In this document: positions 56,966 to 62,000 of the stretch, in pieces
How the letters are laid out: each line of letters starts with the position of its first letter
Numbering within the stretch: the first letter of the stretch is position 1
Origin: Apostichopus japonicus
Taxonomy: Eukaryota; Echinodermata; Holothuroidea; Aspidochirotida; Stichopodidae
Reading direction: 5' to 3'
DNA length: 62,000 nt
Assembly (NCBI RefSeq): GCF_037975245.1
Contig: NC_092573.1
Span: 20,105,765 to 20,167,764, forward strand
The notes under the pieces: model-generated
Database searches by the model: none
What the model saw: only the letters and a program-made list of their open reading frames with translations
Told to the model about the DNA's origin: nothing
Position numbers and translations under genes: made by a program

Positions 56966-57036
56966 CCACCACAGATTCGAACCTGCGACAACTCCCTTAT
57001 AGGTACAAAGCTGTCTGTTGAGCTAACTGGTGGGAA
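56966..57036 (-). repeat. tRNA-like relic next to the palindromic array
   Basis: On the minus strand, CCACCAG...CTGTGGTGG can pair as an acceptor-like stem. A-box-like TTAGCTCAACAG and B-box-like GGTTCGAATCT are present. The T stem lacks one base (CAGGTTCGAATCTG), so it is probably a SINE head or tRNA pseudogene. Confidence 0.5.
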
Positions 57037-59445
57037 CAATTCTTGGATATAAAACCTGATTGGGCCTTAACCACTGCTAGACCATCAAGTCCTCTCACAT
57101 GAAAAAAAGAAAGCAAGAATTTCTGTATTAATTTGGAATCACATTTTATATTTTCTCTTAAACACTACATATGCTTCACCTCAATAGTAAGTACAAAGAG
57201 TGTCTGATTTCATCAGTAATTGAAGAACCAGAAAACCCAAAGGTTTAGTGGTTCTGATGCCGATGAGAGTTTATGAAATAAGATAAGTCAGAATTTGTTA
57301 CTGTTATATACCTGTATTGTACTTATTGCCAGACAACTGAAACCAAACTGAAGCTGATCAGACATAAAGTTGTCAGTTGCACTCATGAATATAAATGAAA
57401 TTTCAGTTTCATGTGGCACTACTGTACCAACCTACCAAGTATGAAGGTGATCAGACATATATTGGAAAAAATATCGACATTTTAAGAATTTGATTACAAG
57501 CCCCACCCACATATTCATGTACTGGACAACAAAAACAATGAGGTCCATGTAATGATAATGTAGCATATCTACAAGTTATTCAATACATTTACAGTAATTA
57601 AATTTATTGTTTTTAAGATTATACATACACTTGCAAACATGCTAAACTGTAGATTACCTGGCCATCGTAAACAAAACCAAAAATTAATGCCTTTATTGAT
57701 GTACATATAAAGTTGAAAAAAAGTGATATAGTTGACTCTAGGCATTTCACCACCCCACACCCCCTCTCCAGACAAACACATGGGGATCATACGACACAAC
57801 CCATATCCCCAACCCAGAGCGGAACCCTTACAATCATACCACCTGCAGCCTCACCTACCATCCTACAACCCTGATCCCAACATCACCCTACTCATCTGAC
57901 AACCCCCCCACCTGACACCCATCAGATTTTACCAGTTTCACACCTTACTACCAACACATTAATCTACCCCACTCACATAAGATTTCCCTATACTCTATAG
58001 GTACATGTACAGTAATACCAGATTATTAAGTTCATTTACTATTTTCACTATAGACTATCCCTTTAATTGTCTGAGCCAGCTATTTATGCAACATACATAT
58101 ACACACATACCCACACGCAAACTTGATCAAAACATACAAACATGCCAACTCATCACAACATACACATATGCCAACTTAATTGCAAAGGTTACTTTTTTTT
58201 AGTCCAGTTTAATTTGTCACTGGACTACTCCTTTAATGGCCTGGCTAGCCAATTTCATGGTTTTATAAAGCAAAACAAATATAGATAAGATCAGCAAGCT
58301 CCCAGGAACCAGGAAAACATGTCAAACGTGACGAATGACAGGAGTTTAGGAATGAGGGACAACAAATGCTATATGGCCAACAAACACATGAATATTAATG
58401 AGGTTACATGTTATTTTCATATGAAAATGTAACTATTATTATCCACCACCAATCAACAAAGTATGGAGATGATCGGTTATACCGTTGCAAAGTTATTGAC
58501 ATTTTAAGAATTTCACTTTAACTGCTGCCTACTCATTAATATTCATGTCATGAACAACAAAAACAATAGGGAACATCTACTAATCATGGAGCATGTACTA
58601 GTTCAAAATGACAGTAATTCAACATTTAATTTCTAAGATTTCAGGTTTACAAGCTATTTCTAGCAATTAAGGATTAAGCCCCACCTACTCATGAATATTA
58701 ATTAGATGAAATTCCATTGTCATGTGACAATGAACCACATCACCATACCAAGTGTGAAGCAGATCGGACATACCGTTGCGAAGATATTGACATTTTAAGA
58801 ATTTTACTTTAAGCCCTACCCACTTATTAATATTCATGTGATGGAGAACAAAAACAATAGGGACCATCCACACATCACCAGTCCAATATGACATTGATCC
58901 AATGTGTCGTTGTTGAGATATCGTGTTTACGAGCAAGCTGTCACATCACACACACACACACATACATGTTTGTGTTTCGTTCAGACCGAGGACCCCATTG
59001 TATTTTCCATTGTTCAAATCCACGTACCGTAATATTAACAATACCCCATACAATAGAATTCTTCCGAGGACGTGGTGATTCTTTAGAAATCACAACCAAG
59101 GACCTGAAATTGTTTTGTTCAAGTCCTCGGACAGATAGCAAAACAAACGCACCCTCACACACGCCAACTTGATCGCATAGGTTACTCGGCCTTCGGCATC
59201 GTAACCAAAAATAACAACATTTTGTAAGTCAAAACTAACACACGCAACAGCTCAAATGATAATGAAAAAATTTTCAATGACTTATTATTTGCAAGTTAGT
59301 TACAGTTTTATAACACCTTAGCCTATTTTGACTCATATATGCTAGTGCAATTCATAGGCAGTATTCTATGTTATAAATGTGATGACAGTTTGAGCCAAAA
59401 AAACTGTACAAAAAATGGTAGGTGCCTGGAGCAGTAATTAGGCCA
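57037..59445. other. Non-coding region with three diverged ~200-bp repeats
   Basis: Copies at about 57380-57560, 58385-58590 and 58685-58890 share an ordered series: CATGAATAT(T)AAT, CCAAGTATGAAG-like, ATCGACATTTTAAGAATT-like, CCCACCCAC-like, ATTCATG and ACAAAAACAATAGGGA. A C-rich stretch lies at about 57750-57970. No gene seen. Confidence 0.65.
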
Positions 59446-59731
59446 TCAATTTTTAGCGATTTGTATGTTTAGTTTCTCCAGAATTTTATTGGCTGATTTA
59501 TCTGCCGGTGTAGTATCATCAACATTCAAAATGATTTTTTTAAAAACTGAAGGGTTTTCTTCAGCAAAGGCTCATATGCCATATTTAGGACATAGAACAC
59601 TGCCAAATAATTACACATGGCTGCGAACAAACTTTTCAAAGTAGCTACTTGCAAGGTTTCCACTATCACAGTGTACTCTGGAACACCTTCATCCTCTGTC
59701 ACCTGGATATAAACTGGCACGTCTGACAAGT
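59446..59731 (-). CDS. C-terminal exon of an unidentified protein-coding gene (homopolymer frameshift)
   Basis: Starts after acceptor ATGTTACAG at 59732 and encodes DLSDVPVYIQVTEDEG ... FYVLNMAYEPLLKKTLQFLKK. In a run of seven A (TTTTTAAAAAAATC) the frame goes to an early stop. One more A would let it continue to NVDDTTPADKSA and a TGA at 59446-59448. This is either a real lesion or a homopolymer error. The pattern resembles C-terminal regions of uncharacterised animal proteins (YVLN-x-x-Y motif), but I cannot name a family. Confidence 0.45.
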
Positions 59732-60957
59732 CTGTAACATGCAAAGATATTAAGGTATATGTATTCAATATACAGCGCTTTCCAGTTTCAGAAAATGGGA
59801 GGGTTGGCTGATCCACCATGATGGCCATGAGTGACCAACAAACAAATATACTCCACCAACGAAGGAATCAAAATAAATAATTTCTTAAATATTTTTTCAA
59901 ATCAATTTACAGTACATCTTATTCACTACAAGTAATACTATTTTTGATGATATAAATAATAGCAGAGTATAAATGAAACAACAGAGCTAAATGGTGCACT
60001 GGTTCCGTGTATTTTAGAGAGAAATGAATATTTGCCATGAGTTATGACATCTTGTTACAGCTAATTACATCATGGTAGGGATTCATTCCACTAGATGATT
60101 TTAATACACTTGGGGCTGATCAGGAAATCCACATTGGGTTATGGTTACTGCAACTACAGATTGAAATCTGTTCAACATTCTGTTCCAGTTATCACATACA
60201 TACTAGTCTATTCTACCTTTGTGATGATGCCCTTACTATATTACAGCTGTGAACACTCCCAGGTCATACATGTGATATTTAGTTAGGGAATAATGATCAG
60301 ATGTGCGGGCCTTTGTTGCAAACAGGTTTTCAGGGCCCAAATATTTCAAGACCCCCCAGAAATAAGGATGCCAAAAAATGCCCCCCCCCCCAAAAAAAAA
60401 GATGCCCCACCAATGTTAGGGCTAAACCAATTTTAGGGCAAATTTGTAAGAAAAGTATCATTTTGAGTGATTTCATAAATTGGCCTATATGGTCTACAGG
60501 TGACTAAGGCCCCCAAATCCTAAAAACCCAAAGGAGGCACTACCTAAGTACCACTGTGAAAAATGCTCAACACTGCACCATAGAATTCATAGGAAAAGAA
60601 ACATTTTGTGTGATTTCAGGCGGAGTTCAGGAGTTCAAAATGGCCCATATGGCCCATACATGACCTTTGGCCTAAAATTCCAAACACCCCAAAGGAGCAC
60701 TACCAAAACACTATCGTGACAATTAAACTCTAAGCATTGTGACCATACAATCTGTAGGAAAATATTAATTTTGAGTTATTTCCTGAAATAGCCCATATGG
60801 CATCAGACCTAAAATTGCTGAATACCCCAAAGGAAACACTACCAGGGCACTATCATGATGAACCCTCGACACTGTAACATACAATATCAGACCACCTCTG
60901 ATGGCCTTGACCCATAGTTTACATACTGTTGATTTAAATAATACATTGGGTACTTAC

Positions 60958-61046
60958 ACTATCCTCATCTGCAAATACAATCATAGCACCCAACTTCTCA
61001 TTCAGTAGAGTCGGAACTGACAGAATTGCTGCATGCATTCTAGACT
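60958..61046 (-). CDS. Internal exon of the same unidentified minus-strand gene
   Basis: 89-nt exon between acceptor TTTTTCTTTTAG and donor GTAAGTA. Encodes RMHAAILSVPTLLNEK and MIVFADEDS. It ends in phase 0 while the 59731 exon needs phase 1, so at least one small exon probably lies between them. No other exons were identified. Confidence 0.45.
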
Positions 61047-62000
61047 CTAAAAGAAAAATCAACAACAGAATGTTAAAGCACTCATAACATCATGACATTT
61101 CAGAAGAGTGATATTATGTCATATTTGGTAACATCGATAGGACAAAAATATCACAGATTCACTCATCTGCAGTCCGGAGAGCAATACTCAATAAATTGCT
61201 TAGGTGATAATATTAAAGTAGAGTACTAAATACATCACAGGTCTTATTTTCAGCAAAGATATTTGTATCATTTGATAAGGTCTAGGCTACTTAGCTAAGT
61301 AATATCAAGTATGAGCTCAACCCAAGCAATCATCTTTAAGTTATGCCAATTGTTCAGTTATTTGTCGTGGGCCCCTACTGGCATGGGCCATAAAAAAATT
61401 ATTGCATCCATGTCATTGTTTCAGCTTGAGGGATTCAAGGCAATGATAACTGATAAGGAACATTTGAAGCAAAATATAGAAACATTAATGGAAAAATATC
61501 AAATACTGAGATTGTATTGAAAGAGTTGCTCCATTTGTCAAGAATATGTATCAGTTGTCAAACTCGTATCTTGGACCCAAAGCAGATAGGTTTCATTGAT
61601 ACCTACAGATTCCTGAAGTCCGAGAACATGTTTTCCCTGAATTAACAACCATATACCATATTCTGAGGTCTTCAGTAAAATGAAGATAATAGAGTGCAGA
61701 CTAGCAAGCAGATTGACACATGAAAATTTGAACCTCAGGATTCAGCTGGCAACAGAGCATGAACTAGTGTGAAAGTTGAACAAGGAAGATATTATTTGAG
61801 AATATGCAGACAGTGATAAATTGAAATGCCTCTTGTTTCCAAAGTAGAGTAAGTAGACTAGATTTCCATATACTCAGCTTGTAACAATGTAACATTGCAT
61901 CATATAAATGGATCAAACTGCATATCGTGTAGCCTATAATACATATAGGCATATAGGGGGAAGTGGGGGCAGGTTGTCACATACCACCTACTTCCACCCA
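61047..62000. other. Right end of the window, no supported gene
   Basis: A 69-codon plus-strand ORF (61311-61520) has no recognised domain. Upstream exons of the minus-strand gene may lie here or beyond the window but were not found. Confidence 0.4.

Overview
The window is eukaryotic nuclear DNA. It has small exons separated by kilobase AT-rich introns with GT/AG splice sites, TATA-box promoters, tRNA-derived SINEs, LINEs, terminal-inverted-repeat (TIR) DNA transposons, a solo LTR and long simple repeats. No bacterial or viral gene organisation is seen. The repeat types and a secreted group I/II-type phospholipase A2 (PLA2) fit a marine invertebrate; an echinoderm is a reasonable but unproven guess.

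Layout. 1-16.1 kb: essentially gene-free flank holding a tRNA-like relic, two nested DNA transposons (7496-9893 with 8072-9810 inside), a 199-bp tandem pair ending at a palindromic NRF1-like site, a 667-bp GAT repeat, a 404-bp foldback element and a 373-bp hAT-like MITE with an 8-bp target duplication. 16.1-19.1 kb: a degenerate tandem array of ~300-bp units, split by a 1082-bp solo LTR. 18.3-38.7 kb (unit A) and 39.4-56.4 kb (unit B): a direct segmental duplication. 56.45-59.4 kb: a palindrome-rich 106-bp array, a tRNA-like relic and three copies of a ~200-bp repeat. 59.4-61.1 kb: two exons of an unidentified minus-strand gene.

Each unit carries, on the minus strand, a complete four-exon secretory PLA2 gene. 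Exon lengths are 40, 130, 128 and 128 nt with splice phases 1-2-1, giving 141 residues. Calcium loop, CCxxHDxC active site, the Asp of the CRCD motif and 16 Cys outside the signal peptide are all present. In each unit the promoter plus signal-peptide exon is itself tandemly duplicated (~575 bp). All four promoter copies keep a TATA box and a kappaB-like site at the same spacing. Intron 1 holds a dead Jockey-superfamily LINE inserted before the duplication. Upstream of the PLA2 promoters lie plus-strand remnants of an intron-containing retroviral-type integrase gene, an unrecognised 157-codon ORF (intact only in B) and a hAT-like element.

Main observation: exons 2-4 of the two PLA2 genes differ at 47 of 386 nt, changing 30 amino acids with only 2 purely synonymous codon changes. 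Adjoining introns and flanks are nearly identical, and the divergence stops at the splice sites. This is the pattern described for snake-venom PLA2 families (exons evolving faster than introns) and points to strong diversification of a secreted effector after a recent duplication. All counts were made by eye from the sequence.
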